From Glycomyces algeriensis (GTDB lineage: Bacteria > Actinomycetota > Actinomycetes > Mycobacteriales > Micromonosporaceae): 64,000 bases of DNA. This document shows positions 25,111 to 38,492 of this stretch, one piece after another (positions within the stretch are counted from its first letter, which is position 1; each line of letters opens with the position of its first letter). The position numbers and the translations under genes were made by a program. The DNA is taken from NCBI RefSeq assembly GCF_027622855.1, contig NZ_JAPZVR010000001.1:28068-92067 (forward strand), written 5' to 3'. The notes under the pieces were generated by a model. It was not told the DNA's origin. It searched no databases and saw nothing but the letters and a program-made list of their open reading frames with translations.

Positions 25111-26313
25111 ATGCGTGTACCTAGCTTGCGTTTGCCCGGGCGGAGCCCGGAGGGCGACCCCTCCGATGATCGGCTGGTCGGCACCGCCCGCCTCGACCGC
25201 CGTACGAAGCGGCTGTGCGGCCGGCTCGAAGCCGGCGACATCGCCATCATCGACCACGTCGACCTCGACCGGGTCGCCGCCGACACTCTCGTCGGCACCG
25301 GCGTCCCGGTGGTCGTCAACGCCTCGAAGTCGATCTCCGGCCGCTACCCGAACCTCGGCCCCGAAGTGCTCGTCAAAGCCGGGATCGTCCTCATCGACGG
25401 CGTCGGCGACGAGATCTTCGACCGCGTCCGCGAGGGCCGGTCGGTCTCGGTGGACGTCGAGGCCGGCCAGATCTTCTCCGGCGGCGACCTCATCGCCGAA
25501 GGCGCGGTCCAGACCGAGGCCACGGTCGGCGCCGACATGGAGGCCGCCAAGGAAGGGCTCTCGATCCAGCTCGAGGCCTTCGCGGCGAACACCATGGAGT
25601 ACCTCAAGCGCGAGCGGGACCTCCTGCTCGACGGCGTGGGCGTTCCGGACGTGAAGACTTCCTTCAACGGCCGCCACGCGCTCATCGTGATCCGCGGCTA
25701 CAACTACAAAGAGGACATCGACGTCCTGCGCCCGTACATCCGCGAGTTCAAGCCCGTGCTCGTAGGTGTCGACGGCGGCGCGGACGCGCTCCTCGAGGCC
25801 GGCTACACGCCCGACATGATCGTCGGCGACATGGACTCGGTCTCGGACGACGCCCTGCGCTGCGGCGCCGAGATCGTCGTCCACGCCTACGCCGACGGGC
25901 GCGCCCCCGGCATGGAGCGGATGGACAAGCTCGGGGTCCCCGCGATCCCGTTCCCGGCCGCGGCCACCTCCGAGGACATCGCGATGCTCATGGCCGACGA
26001 GAAGGGCGCCGAGCTCATCTGCGCCGTCGGCACCCACGTCACCATGGTCGAGTTCCTCGACAAGGGACGCGGCGGCATGGCCTCCACGTTCCTCACCCGC
26101 CTGCGGGTGGGCGGCAAGCTCGTCGACGCCAAGGGCGTCTCGCGCCTCTACCGCCAGGACATGTCGATCTCCGCCCTGCTCCTCCTCATCGTCTCCGGGC
26201 TCGCCGCGATGGCCACCGCCGTGGCCATCTCCACCGTCGGGCGCTCCTTCGTCGACGTCATCGCCGACTGGTGGGACGGACTGCTCTTCCAAATCCAAAG
26301 GCTGTTCTCGTGA
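25111..26313 (+). CDS. steA: SteA-like cell-separation protein
   Basis: A 400-residue protein matching the actinobacterial SteA (Rv1697) family. Its core resembles thiamine pyrophosphokinase catalytic domains (LVGVDGGADALLEAGYTPDMIVGDMDSVSD) and one membrane helix lies near residues 350-370 (ISALLLLIVSGLAAMATAVAIS). In Corynebacterium SteA partners SteB to control the peptidoglycan hydrolase RipA at cell separation; it is not known to be a kinase. The ATG has no ribosome site but a CATGAT box 7 bases before it. The stop overlaps the steB start as GTGA. Confidence 0.88.
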   Translation: MRVPSLRLPGRSPEGDPSDDRLVGTARLDRRTKRLCGRLEAGDIAIIDHVDLDRVAADTLVGTGVPVVVNASKSISGRYPNLGPEVLVKAGIVLIDGVGDEIFDRVREGRSVSVDVEAGQIFSGGDLIAEGAVQTEATVGADMEAAKEGLSIQLEAFAANTMEYLKRERDLLLDGVGVPDVKTSFNGRHALIVIRGYNYKEDIDVLRPYIREFKPVLVGVDGGADALLEAGYTPDMIVGDMDSVSDDALRCGAEIVVHAYADGRAPGMERMDKLGVPAIPFPAAATSEDIAMLMADEKGAELICAVGTHVTMVEFLDKGRGGMASTFLTRLRVGGKLVDAKGVSRLYRQDMSISALLLLIVSGLAAMATAVAISTVGRSFVDVIADWWDGLLFQIQRLFS

Positions 26314-27239
26314 TCAACTTCCGCTACCACCTGGTGAGCCTCACCGCGGTCTTCCTCGCCCTCACCGTGGGCCTCATCCTCGGCACGGCCGCCCTCAACG
26401 GCCCCGCCATCGAGGCCTTCGAGAGCAACATCCAGAGCCTGCGCGACAGCAACGAGCAGCTGCGGGACCAGGCCGAGCAGATGGAGAAGGACCTCGAGGA
26501 CGACCAGGCGTTCGCGAACGCGGTCGCCCCGTCCTACCTCGCCGGCCAGCTGACCGCGAAGAACGTCCTCGTCGTCGCCCTCCCCGGCGCGGACACCGCC
26601 CAGGTCGACGGCGCCGTCGAGATGCTCGGCTACGCCGGGGCCACCGTCTCCGGCCGGATCTCGATCCTCGACGACTTCTTCGACCCGGCCAACACCGGCG
26701 CCCTCGGCGACCTCGCCGAGCGCACCACCCCCGAGACGATGACCACGCCCGTCACCTACGACGGCGTGACCGCGATGAGCTACGTGCTCGCCGCCGTCAC
26801 CACCGGCGAGGCCGCCGGTGCGACCGCGACGATCACCCCCGCCGACATCACCACGGTCATCACCGGCCTGACCGACATGGAGATGCTCACCGTCGAGACC
26901 CCGCCCACGGGCGTCGCCGACGGCGTCATCATCCTCGCCGGGCCCGGTTCCACCGACTCCGACGCCGCCGAGCGCAACGCCGGCATGGTCGCCCTCACCA
27001 ACGAGTTCGCCGCCGACGACCCCACGGTCTACGCGGCCACGACCGACACCGGCGACGGCAACCCGATCAAGACGCTCCTCGCCGAGAACGCCGACACGGT
27101 CGCCACCGTCGACAACGTCGCCATCACCCAGGGTCAGATCGCCGCGGTCGCCGCGCTCGCCGATTTCATCAACACCGGCACGGTCAACCACCTCGGCACC
27201 GGGGAGGGCGCTTCAGACCTGCTTCCCGGCGCGGCCTAG
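26310..27239 (+). CDS. steB: SteB / MctB-like membrane-anchored protein
   Basis: A 309-residue protein with one N-terminal membrane helix (LTAVFLALTVGLILGTAAL), an external coiled coil (residues ~38-68, SLRDSNEQLRDQAEQMEKDLE) and a large outer domain. It belongs to the SteB family, also annotated as copper transport outer membrane protein MctB (Rv1698). The coiled coil is the segment expected to bind the RipA-type hydrolase. The GTG start overlaps the steA stop by 4 bases, so the pair is translated together, supporting a shared complex. Confidence 0.88.
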   Translation: MINFRYHLVSLTAVFLALTVGLILGTAALNGPAIEAFESNIQSLRDSNEQLRDQAEQMEKDLEDDQAFANAVAPSYLAGQLTAKNVLVVALPGADTAQVDGAVEMLGYAGATVSGRISILDDFFDPANTGALGDLAERTTPETMTTPVTYDGVTAMSYVLAAVTTGEAAGATATITPADITTVITGLTDMEMLTVETPPTGVADGVIILAGPGSTDSDAAERNAGMVALTNEFAADDPTVYAATTDTGDGNPIKTLLAENADTVATVDNVAITQGQIAAVAALADFINTGTVNHLGTGEGASDLLPGAA

Positions 27240-27249
27240 TATCGCGCCC

Positions 27250-28146
27250 ATGAGCCAGCTAACGCGCACGGTAGGGCGGGCGTTCATCGGAGGCCTCGCC
27301 GCGGGCGGCACGATCGCCGCGATCAGCGCCGTACGCCGCTCCAAGTGGGCGGCCGAACTGGAACGCGTCAACCACAAGGGCGACACCGTGTCCCTGGCCG
27401 AAGGCCCGGGGATCACCGTGGGCGCCACCGCAGGCGCGGTGCTCGGGGCGAACTCCCCGGCGTACGCCGCCGCCGCGGCCGCCGCCGGGCTCACCGCCGG
27501 AGCGGTGGGCCTCTACGACGACATCGCCGACGCCAAAGGCGAGAAGGCCAAGGGCTTCAAAGGCCACGTCGGCGCACTCCTCAAGGGCCGCTTGAGCGCC
27601 GGGTTCATCAAGATCCTCGGCATCTCCACCGCCGGTATCGCCTCCGCGGCCCTGATCGACCTGCAGAACGGCGAACTCACCGACGAGCGCCGCCCGCTGG
27701 TGCGCCGCCTGTGGAACGTCGGCGTCGGCGGCGGCGTCATCGCCGGTGCCGCCAACGTCGTCAACCTCTTCGACCTGCGGCCCGGCCGCGCCCTCAAGGT
27801 CGTCACCCTCGTCTCCGCGCCGCTGTCGCGCCCGGCCGGGGACAAGTCCCGCCGACGCACCGCCGCGGGCGGCGCCAACACCGCGCTCGCGGTCTCCGCG
27901 GCCGCGGGGGCCGCGATGGCCGACGACCTCGACGGCAAGACCATGCTCGGCGACGGCGGCGCGAACGCCCTGGGCGCGCTTCTCGGCCTCGCCTACATCG
28001 CCCGCACCGGCATGATCGGCCGCCACGTCGCCCTCGCGGGCGTCGCCGCCCTCATCGCCGCCTCCGAAAAAGTGAGCTTCACGAAAGTGATAGCCGAGAC
28101 GCCCGTGCTGCGGGAGTTGGACGAGCTGGGTCGGACGAAGTCTTGA
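27250..28146 (+). CDS. WecA/MraY-like membrane protein (glycosyl-1-phosphate transferase family)
   Basis: A 298-residue protein with several hydrophobic segments and reduced versions of the phospho-GlcNAc/MurNAc transferase motifs: GLYDDIADAKGEKAKGFKGH (DDxxD region), NVVNLFDLRPGRALK (NxxNxxD region) and MLGDGGANALGALLG (GDxGS region). Such enzymes attach a sugar phosphate to undecaprenyl phosphate. It is smaller and more divergent than MraY or WecA. TAGTAT, overlapping the steB stop, lies 7 bases before its ATG, again hinting at a leaderless start. It overlaps the MurJ-like gene downstream, suggesting a job in cell-wall polymer assembly. Confidence 0.7.
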   Translation: MSQLTRTVGRAFIGGLAAGGTIAAISAVRRSKWAAELERVNHKGDTVSLAEGPGITVGATAGAVLGANSPAYAAAAAAAGLTAGAVGLYDDIADAKGEKAKGFKGHVGALLKGRLSAGFIKILGISTAGIASAALIDLQNGELTDERRPLVRRLWNVGVGGGVIAGAANVVNLFDLRPGRALKVVTLVSAPLSRPAGDKSRRRTAAGGANTALAVSAAAGAAMADDLDGKTMLGDGGANALGALLGLAYIARTGMIGRHVALAGVAALIAASEKVSFTKVIAETPVLRELDELGRTKS

Positions 28147-29852
28147 CCGAGACCCGACGCGAAGTCGGTCGTGCCGCCTCGGTCATCGGTGCGATCACCG
28201 TCGCCTCCCGCCTGGCCGGATTCGGTCGGACGATGGTGTTCACGTGGGCCATCGGCCTCGGCACCCTCGGCACGGCCTACCAGACCGCCAACTCCATCCC
28301 GAACATCATCTTCGAGCTCGTCGCCGGCGGCGCCCTCGCCGCCCTGGTGATCCCGCTGCTGGCCGCCCCTCTCGCCCGGCATGATCCCAAGCAGGTCGGC
28401 CACATCGCCTCGGCGCTGATGACCTGGGCGCTGACCATCCTCATCCCCGCCGGCCTACTGGTGGCGGCGTTCGCGCGCCCGATCATCGTCCTGCTCATGC
28501 CGGACAACAACACACTCGACGACCCGACCGCCAGAGAAGCGACGATCGACGCCGCCACCGAGATGCTGGTGCTCTTCGCCCCCCAGATCCCGCTCTACGG
28601 GGTCGCGGTCGTCCTCACCGGCATCCTGCAATCGCACCGCCGCTTCGCCTGGCCCGCCCTCGCGCCGCTCCTCTCCAGCATCGTGATGGCCCTGGTCTAC
28701 GTGATCTACGGCGCCATGTCCGGACGCGAGTTCCAGGTCGAGGACGTCGGCCAGCAAGGGATCGTGTTCCTCGCCCTCGGCACCACCTGCGGCGTCGCCG
28801 TCCTCGCGGGCAGCCTCATCTTCCCGCTGCGCGGACTCGGCCTGCGCCTGCGGCCCGCCTGGCGCCTCGACACCCACGTCGCCGCCGGCCTGAAATCCCT
28901 CGCCATCGCCGGGGCCATCACCGTCGGCGCCCAGCAGCTGTGCCAGGCCCTGCTCATCCGCCTCGCCAACGGCGGCTCCGACCCCGGCGCCGTAGCGGTC
29001 TTCACCGTCTCGCAGACCTTCTTCCTCCTGCCGTGGGCGATCCTCGCCGTCCCGCTCGCCACAGCCGCCTACCCCGTACTGGCCGAAGCGTTCTCACTCG
29101 GCGAGCACGACCGCTACCAGCGCCGCCTCTCCCAGACCGGCCGCGCGATCCTCCTCCTCTCCGGCCTCGGCGTCGCCGCACTCGCCGGACTCGCCGAGCC
29201 CATCGCGACCGTGCTCTCCTCGCTGTCGGCCGACAAGAGCGACAACACCCAGATGCAGATCCAGGTCACCCTCACCGGCCTGGCCTTCGGTCTCTTCGGC
29301 TACTCGGTCTTCGCGATCTACTCCCGCGGCCTGTATGCCATCGGCCGCAACAAGTACGCCGCCGGAGCCACCTCGATCGGCTGGGCCGCGGCCGCCGTGG
29401 CCGCCGTCGTCCTCTCCGAGAACATGCCCCTCGCCGACCGCACCCTCGCCCTCGCGATCGCCTGGTCGATCGGCATGACCGTCATCGGTCTCGCCCTCAC
29501 CGCCGCGATCGCCCGACACACCGGCGCCGCGAGCCTCAGGGGCATTCCACGGGCCGCGCTGGCCACCGTCGTCGCCGCGGTCGCGGCCGTCCTCGCCGCC
29601 CGCGAGGTCATCGCGCTGTGGGGCCACGCCGAAACCTTCTACTCGGCCCTCCTCCAAGGCGTCGTCGTCGGCGGTGCCGTGGCCGTCGTCTACCTCGGGG
29701 TGGCCGCGCTCATCGGCGGTTCCGGTGTGGTGCGCCCGGTCTTGCGACGCGCTGGCATAATCCGAGCGTCTGAAGAACCCGACGACAGCGCACTCGACGA
29801 CAACACACCCGATGACCAAGTGCCCGACGAGACCAGTGGAGCAGACAAGTGA
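28143..29852 (+). CDS. MurJ/MviN-like lipid II flippase family protein
   Basis: A 569-residue protein with about 14 membrane helices of the MOP/MviN superfamily. ITVASRLAGFGRTMVFTWAI at the N-terminus and GGALAALVIPLL soon after are MurJ hallmarks. Members flip lipid-linked wall precursors. The C-terminus is an Asp-rich cytosolic tail (DDSALDDNTPDD). Start is a TTG in a TTGA overlap with the stop of the WecA-like gene. Actinomycetes usually carry another, larger MurJ near the origin; this may be a specialised paralogue serving the polymer made by the flanking GT4 and WecA-like proteins. Confidence 0.86.
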   Translation: MTETRREVGRAASVIGAITVASRLAGFGRTMVFTWAIGLGTLGTAYQTANSIPNIIFELVAGGALAALVIPLLAAPLARHDPKQVGHIASALMTWALTILIPAGLLVAAFARPIIVLLMPDNNTLDDPTAREATIDAATEMLVLFAPQIPLYGVAVVLTGILQSHRRFAWPALAPLLSSIVMALVYVIYGAMSGREFQVEDVGQQGIVFLALGTTCGVAVLAGSLIFPLRGLGLRLRPAWRLDTHVAAGLKSLAIAGAITVGAQQLCQALLIRLANGGSDPGAVAVFTVSQTFFLLPWAILAVPLATAAYPVLAEAFSLGEHDRYQRRLSQTGRAILLLSGLGVAALAGLAEPIATVLSSLSADKSDNTQMQIQVTLTGLAFGLFGYSVFAIYSRGLYAIGRNKYAAGATSIGWAAAAVAAVVLSENMPLADRTLALAIAWSIGMTVIGLALTAAIARHTGAASLRGIPRAALATVVAAVAAVLAAREVIALWGHAETFYSALLQGVVVGGAVAVVYLGVAALIGGSGVVRPVLRRAGIIRASEEPDDSALDDNTPDDQVPDETSGADK

Positions 29853-30946
29853 GCCATCGCCGAATCGCCTTGGTGCTGGGCCCCTCGACGGGCGGCATCG
29901 GGACGCACGTCGCGTCGCTCGCGGCGGGCCTCGTCGAACGCGGCGACGCCGTCCTCGTCGTCGGCCCGCCCGAGACCGAGGAGCGCTTCGGCTTCCGCGC
30001 CAAGGGCGCCCGCTTCGCGTCCGCGCCGATCACCGCCAAGCCCTCGCCCGAACTCCCGCTCGCCTGGTGGGCGGCCCGGAACGCCCTGCGCGGCATCACC
30101 GGCCGCGGCGTCGACCTCGTGCACGCCCACGGCCTCACCGCCGGGCTCACCGCGCTCGCGGCCCGCCCCCACGGCGCCGCTCTCGTCACCACCTGGCACA
30201 ACCAGCTCATCACCACCGGAGTCAAGCGGCGTGTCTCCGACCAGATCGAGAAGCGCCTCGCCCGCGGCGTCGACGTGGCCCTCGCGGCCTCCTCGGACCT
30301 CCACGAGCACCTGGTCGACCTCGGCGCCCGCGACGCCCGCCTCGCGCCCGTCGCCGCCCCGCCGCGCGTCGCCGTGAGCGACGCCGGAGCGGTCCGCGCC
30401 GAGCTCGGCATCGGCGACCGCCCGCTGCTGCTCTCCGTCGGCCGCCTGCACCCGCAGAAGGACTACGACACCCTCATCAGCGCCGCCAAGCGCTGGACCG
30501 CGCTCGACCGCCAGCCGGTCGTCGTGGTCGCCGGTGACGGCCCCGAACGGCCGCGCCTGCAAGGACTCATCGACGCCGCCGGGGCCGATGTGCGCCTGCT
30601 CGGCCACCGCACCGATGTCGCCGAGCTCCTCGCCGACGCCGACCTCGCCGTCATCTCCAGCCAGTGGGAGGCCCGCCAGCTCTTCGCGCAGGAGGTCATG
30701 CAGGCCGGCGTCCCGCTCGTGACCACCCGCACCGGCGGCATCCCCGAGCTCGTGGGCGACGCCGCCCTGTACTTCGAGGTCGGCGACGTGGACGGCCTCG
30801 ACCGGACCGTGCGCGCCCTCCTCGACGACCCCGCCCGCCTCGCCGCCCACGGCGAGAAGAGCCTCGCCCGCGCGGCCACGTGGCCCGACGAGGCCCAGAT
30901 GCTCGACTCGCTCGACGCGCTGTACCTGGAACTGACGGGAAGATAG
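29849..30946 (+). CDS. GT4-type glycosyltransferase
   Basis: A 365-residue GT-B fold glycosyltransferase. The N-terminal GPSTGGIGTHVASLAAGL loop and the C-terminal SVGRLHPQKDYDTLI and EARQLFAQEVMQAG (the E-x7-E pair that holds the nucleotide sugar) are visible. The sugar and acceptor cannot be read from sequence. The GTG start overlaps the MurJ-like stop (GTGA), so it is part of the same translationally coupled chain: WecA-like, flippase, transferase, membrane protein. Confidence 0.86.
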   Translation: MSHRRIALVLGPSTGGIGTHVASLAAGLVERGDAVLVVGPPETEERFGFRAKGARFASAPITAKPSPELPLAWWAARNALRGITGRGVDLVHAHGLTAGLTALAARPHGAALVTTWHNQLITTGVKRRVSDQIEKRLARGVDVALAASSDLHEHLVDLGARDARLAPVAAPPRVAVSDAGAVRAELGIGDRPLLLSVGRLHPQKDYDTLISAAKRWTALDRQPVVVVAGDGPERPRLQGLIDAAGADVRLLGHRTDVAELLADADLAVISSQWEARQLFAQEVMQAGVPLVTTRTGGIPELVGDAALYFEVGDVDGLDRTVRALLDDPARLAAHGEKSLARAATWPDEAQMLDSLDALYLELTGR

Positions 30947-30953
30947 CGCCGCC

Positions 30954-34983
<4,030 letters not shown>

Positions 34984-34995
34984 GCGAACACGCGA

Positions 34996-35022
34996 AAGGC
35001 GGGGCTCGATGAGCCCCGCCTT
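34996..35022. terminator. bidirectional terminator after pyrG
   Basis: AAGGCGGGGCT / AGCCCCGCCTT, a perfect 11-bp stem with a 5-base loop, lies between the convergent pyrG and DUF805 genes. Confidence 0.8.
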
Positions 35023-35034
35023 CGTCGTGTCCGC

Positions 35035-35421
35035 TTACGCGCCCTTGGGATTGGGCCCGTACTTGTTAGGGCCCGGCTCGCTGTCGAAGAGGTTGAAGAC
35101 GAGCAGGACGATCCAGCCGACGCACGGGACCAGGCCGATGAACCACCACCAGCCGGTGCGGCCGGTGTCGTGGAGGCGCCGCACCTGCACGGCGATGGTC
35201 GGGATGAGGACGGCGAGGCCGTAGACCAGTCCGAGGTAGTTCCAGAAGTTCGGGTCGTCCCCGAGGTAATCCCAGTAGTTCGCGTCGTCGGGCCGGTTGC
35301 TCAGGCACCCGATGATCGAGCTGATGATGAAGTTGATCAGCACGAACCACCAGAACTCGCGGCGTCGAGAGCGGCCGCTGAAGACCGCGTACTTCTTGAG
35401 GGCGGTCATGTACCAGCTCAT
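35035..35421 (-). CDS. DUF805 family membrane protein
   Basis: A 128-residue protein typical of DUF805. It begins MSWYMTALKKYAVFSGRSRR, has the SRRREFWWFVLIN entry into the first helix, and then AVQVRRLHDTGRTGWWWFI, the most conserved stretch of the family, before the last helices. About four membrane helices are expected. The function of the family is unknown. The ATG at 35421 has AAGGGG about 8 bases upstream. It sits alone between pyrG and the MFS gene. Confidence 0.88.
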   Translation of the reverse strand: MSWYMTALKKYAVFSGRSRRREFWWFVLINFIISSIIGCLSNRPDDANYWDYLGDDPNFWNYLGLVYGLAVLIPTIAVQVRRLHDTGRTGWWWFIGLVPCVGWIVLLVFNLFDSEPGPNKYGPNPKGA

Positions 35422-35526
35422 TGCCGTGCCCCTTCCCTGCTCCGCGCGGCGGAGCGATGCCTGGCCGGCGCAGGACGCGCCGGATCAGGCCATCGTAGGA
35501 CGGAACCGTCGACAGTAGAGCGGACT

Positions 35527-37035
35527 TCAGCGTTCCGAGGACCGCGTGCGCAGGGCCCGGCCGACCGCGACCGTGGCGATGAGGACCAGTGCCGCGGCGA
35601 CGAGCGCCACGGTCCGCAGCCCGTCGGTGAACGCGGTCCTGGCGGCCTCCATGAGCGCGTCGCCCGTTTCGGCGGGCAGTGTCGCGGCCACGTGGGCGGC
35701 CTCGCCGAGGGTCTCGGCCTCGACCGGCGCGTCCGCCATCTCGGTGCGGTAGATCCCGGTCGCGAGCGAGCCCAGGAGCGCGACGCCCATGGCGCCGCCG
35801 AGCTCGTACGCGGTCTCGGAGATCGCCGACGCCGCGCCCGCCCGGTCGGCCGGGGCCGCCGCGAGGATCGCGTCGTTCGTGACCGTCTGGGCCAGACCGG
35901 AACCGGCGCCGATGAGCGCGAACGCCGAAGCGACCACGGCCGCACCGGAGTCGATGCCGATGAACGTCATCGCGGCGAAGCCGGCGATCACGAGCACCAG
36001 TCCGGCGATGATGGTGCGCACCATCCCGGTCCGCTCGGACATGCGGACCGCGAACAGCCCGGACACCACCGAGACGACCATGCCCGGCAGGAGCAGCAGC
36101 CCCGCCTGCATGGGTGAGAAGCCCAGCACCAGCTGGAGGTACTGCGTGAGCAGGAACAGCGCCGAGATCATCGCGAACACGATGGTGAAGTTCGTGGCCA
36201 GCGAGGCGCTGAAGCGCCGCAGCCGGAACAGGCCCACGTCGATCAGCGGGTGCTCCAGGCGCTTCTGGCGCCGCACGAACCACATGCCCGCGACGGCGCC
36301 CGCGGCGATGGCGGCGACCGTCGCCACGGTCACGCCGTGCTCGGCGATGGTCTTGACCCCGTAGACGAACGGGAACATCGCCAGGAACGACAGCGCGACG
36401 CTCGGCACGTCGATCCGGCCGGGGTTCGGGTCCTTCGACTCGGGCAGCAGGAACGGCGCGGCCAGCACGACCGCGATGGAGACGGGCGCGGCCATGAGGA
36501 ACACCGAGCCCCACCAGAAGTGCTCGAGCAGCCAGCCGCCGAGGATCGGCCCGAGGGCCGCCCCCGCGGAGAATCCCGAGGCCCAGATCGCGATCGCGAA
36601 CTTGCGCTGGCGGTCGTCGTGGAACAGGTTCCGCATGAGCGCCAACGTGGTCGGCATGAGGGTCGCTCCGGCGAGGCCGAGCAGCGCCCGCGCGGCGATG
36701 AGCGCTTCGGCGCTCGGCGCGTAGGCGGCGAGCACGCTCGCGACGGCGAACGCGGCAGAGCCGATGACGAGCAGTTTGCGGCGGCCCACGCGGTCGCCGA
36801 GGGTGCCCATGGTGACGAGGAGCCCGGCGAGCACGAAGCCGTAGACGTCGACGATCCACAGCAGCTGCGAGCTGGTCGGGGCGAGGTCCTCGGACAGGAA
36901 CGGCACGGCGAAGCCGAGCACGGTCATGTCGATGGAGATGAGCAGCACCGGCAGCACCAGCGTGGCCAGTGCCCAGCCCTGCTTGGCACTGATGCGGGCG
37001 CGGGGCTCCTGCGGTGCGTGAAGCGTGGCGGCCAT
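35527..37035 (-). CDS. MFS drug exporter, DHA2 (14-helix) family
   Basis: A 502-residue major facilitator with about 14 hydrophobic segments. The DHA2 features are visible: LISIDMTVLGFAVPFL in helix 1, LVTMGTLGDRVGRRKLL between helices 2 and 3, and GPILGGWLLEHFWWGSVFL near helix 5. Relatives (QacA, SmvA) pump cationic compounds out by proton antiport. The ATG at 37035 is preferred over an upstream one at 37155 that would overlap the operator. It is divergent from a TetR gene, with a perfect operator between them, so it is almost surely repressed by that TetR until a toxic ligand is present. Confidence 0.92.
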   Translation of the reverse strand: MAATLHAPQEPRARISAKQGWALATLVLPVLLISIDMTVLGFAVPFLSEDLAPTSSQLLWIVDVYGFVLAGLLVTMGTLGDRVGRRKLLVIGSAAFAVASVLAAYAPSAEALIAARALLGLAGATLMPTTLALMRNLFHDDRQRKFAIAIWASGFSAGAALGPILGGWLLEHFWWGSVFLMAAPVSIAVVLAAPFLLPESKDPNPGRIDVPSVALSFLAMFPFVYGVKTIAEHGVTVATVAAIAAGAVAGMWFVRRQKRLEHPLIDVGLFRLRRFSASLATNFTIVFAMISALFLLTQYLQLVLGFSPMQAGLLLLPGMVVSVVSGLFAVRMSERTGMVRTIIAGLVLVIAGFAAMTFIGIDSGAAVVASAFALIGAGSGLAQTVTNDAILAAAPADRAGAASAISETAYELGGAMGVALLGSLATGIYRTEMADAPVEAETLGEAAHVAATLPAETGDALMEAARTAFTDGLRTVALVAAALVLIATVAVGRALRTRSSER

Positions 37036-37125
37036 GGGTTTCACTCTTTCTTGACGTGAGCCGCGGCACGGCTCGCGAGGCGGCATCCCGGACGCCGGGC
37101 GTGCCGGAGGCCGACACGCCCCTCG

Positions 37126-37149
37126 ACTGTACCGTCCGGACGGTACAGT
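37126..37149. promoter_or_regulatory. TetR operator, perfect 24-bp palindrome
   Basis: The 24 bases at 37126-37149 read identically on both strands (half-site ACTGTACCGTCC). They lie in the 131-base divergent gap, 17 bases before the TetR start and 90 bases before the MFS start, so one site can control both genes. Confidence 0.88.
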
Positions 37150-37166
37150 TGGCACCTGGAGGAAAC

Positions 37167-37706
37167 ATGAAAGAGCCGGAGATCACCACCCGGGACCGCA
37201 TCCTCAACGCGCTGCAGCGCATCCTCATGGACGAGGGCTCCTCGGGCGTGACCTTGGAGAAGGTCGCCGCCGAGGCCGGCGTCTCCAAGGGCGGACTGCT
37301 GTACCACTTCAAGAGCAAGTCCGAGCTGTACGACGGCCTGGCCCGCCGCCACCGCGCCGTGGAGGAGGCCAACATCGCGCAGGCCCGCGAGCGCGGCGTC
37401 GTCGAGAAGTTCCTGGAGGTCTCCTGGGTTGAGTCCGAGGAGTCGGCGGCAGGGCTCTGGGCGCTGCTCACCGCGCTGCGCGGCAAGGGCGAGCTCTCCG
37501 ACCAGGCCCGCGCCGACGTGCTGTTCATCTTCAACGGCTGGCGCGACCTCATCCACGAGCAGGTCGCCGACCCGGTGACCGCCGAGATCGTGCGCCTGGT
37601 CGGCGACGGCCTGTTCCTCTCGGCGCTCTCCGGCGCCCCGCTGCCGGAGCGCGACGTCGTCGAGCGGATCATCCGGCGCCTGAGCGGTGAGGCCGCGGAG
37701 TCCTGA
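37167..37706 (+). CDS. TetR family transcriptional regulator of the MFS exporter
   Basis: A 179-residue TetR-type repressor. The DNA-binding domain is residues ~8-55 (ILNALQRILMDEGSSGVTLE, then KVAAEAGVSKGGLLYHFKSK, the standard helix-turn-helix). The C-terminal ligand domain is all helical. The ATG has GGAGG 5 bases upstream. The first ATG of the open frame lies inside the MFS gene and is not used. Position and operator make self-repression and control of the exporter likely; the ligand is unknown. Confidence 0.92.
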   Translation: MKEPEITTRDRILNALQRILMDEGSSGVTLEKVAAEAGVSKGGLLYHFKSKSELYDGLARRHRAVEEANIAQARERGVVEKFLEVSWVESEESAAGLWALLTALRGKGELSDQARADVLFIFNGWRDLIHEQVADPVTAEIVRLVGDGLFLSALSGAPLPERDVVERIIRRLSGEAAES

Positions 37707-37738
37707 TCCCGAAACCTGAGCCGACTAGTGTGGCCCTC

Positions 37739-38293
37739 GTGCATGAGTACCGAGTCCTCGACAGCGAAATCATCCACCGCGGCTGGGCCTACGACCTGAC
37801 CGCCGAGACCATCGCGATGCCCGGAGGCGGCACCGCCAAGCGCGAGTACCTCCAGCACGTCGGCGCGGTCGTCACCGTCCCGCTCGACGAGCAGGGCCGG
37901 GTCGGCCTGATCCGCCAGTTCCGGGTCCCGGCGAAGGAGCTCCTATGGGAGCTCCCGGCGGGCCTGCGCGACGTCGAAGGGGAGGACCCGGCCCTGGCCG
38001 CCCGCCGTGAGCTCGCCGAGGAGGCCGACCTCCGCGCCGCCGACCTCGTGAAACTCGGGGAGTTCTACTCCACCCCGGGGATCTCGAGCGAGATGATCCA
38101 CTACTACCTCGCCACCGGCCTGAGCCCGGTGCCCGAGGCCGAGCTGCACGAGCGCACGGACGAGGAGACCCACATCGAACTCGCGTGGTGGGACCTCGAC
38201 AAGGCGCTCGCCGCCGTCGCCGACGGGGAGATCCGCAACGGCGTCTGCGCGCTGGCGCTGACCCTTACGAAACTGCACCTGGACCGCAACTAG
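37739..38293 (+). CDS. Nudix hydrolase, ADP-ribose pyrophosphatase type
   Basis: A 184-residue Nudix protein. The Nudix box is seen as GEDPALAARRELAEEADL, and the preceding LWELPAGLRDVEGE is typical of ADP-ribose pyrophosphatases, which cleave ADP-ribose to AMP and ribose 5-phosphate. SSEMIHYYLATGL follows, as in NudF-like enzymes. The GTG at 37739 is preferred because TAGTGT (37726-37731) sits 7 bases before it, consistent with a leaderless transcript; an in-frame GTG at 37730 would lie inside that box. Position after pyrG and before ald is conserved in actinomycetes. Confidence 0.9.
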   Translation: MHEYRVLDSEIIHRGWAYDLTAETIAMPGGGTAKREYLQHVGAVVTVPLDEQGRVGLIRQFRVPAKELLWELPAGLRDVEGEDPALAARRELAEEADLRAADLVKLGEFYSTPGISSEMIHYYLATGLSPVPEAELHERTDEETHIELAWWDLDKALAAVADGEIRNGVCALALTLTKLHLDRN

Positions 38294-38492
38294 CCCTTAA
38301 CAACGAAGGCGCACGCTCACATGGCCCGTCGCATCATGGTGCGGCGGGCCGCTTTACGATCACGGCGACGACGCCGTCCGAACCGCTGAACCCACAAGGA
38401 ATGCGGGCTCCAGGACATCCGGCGTCCTAGACTGCCCGTGCGGGATGCCGACCGGCCCCGAACTGGCACAACGCTTCGGAAGGAACCCGCAC

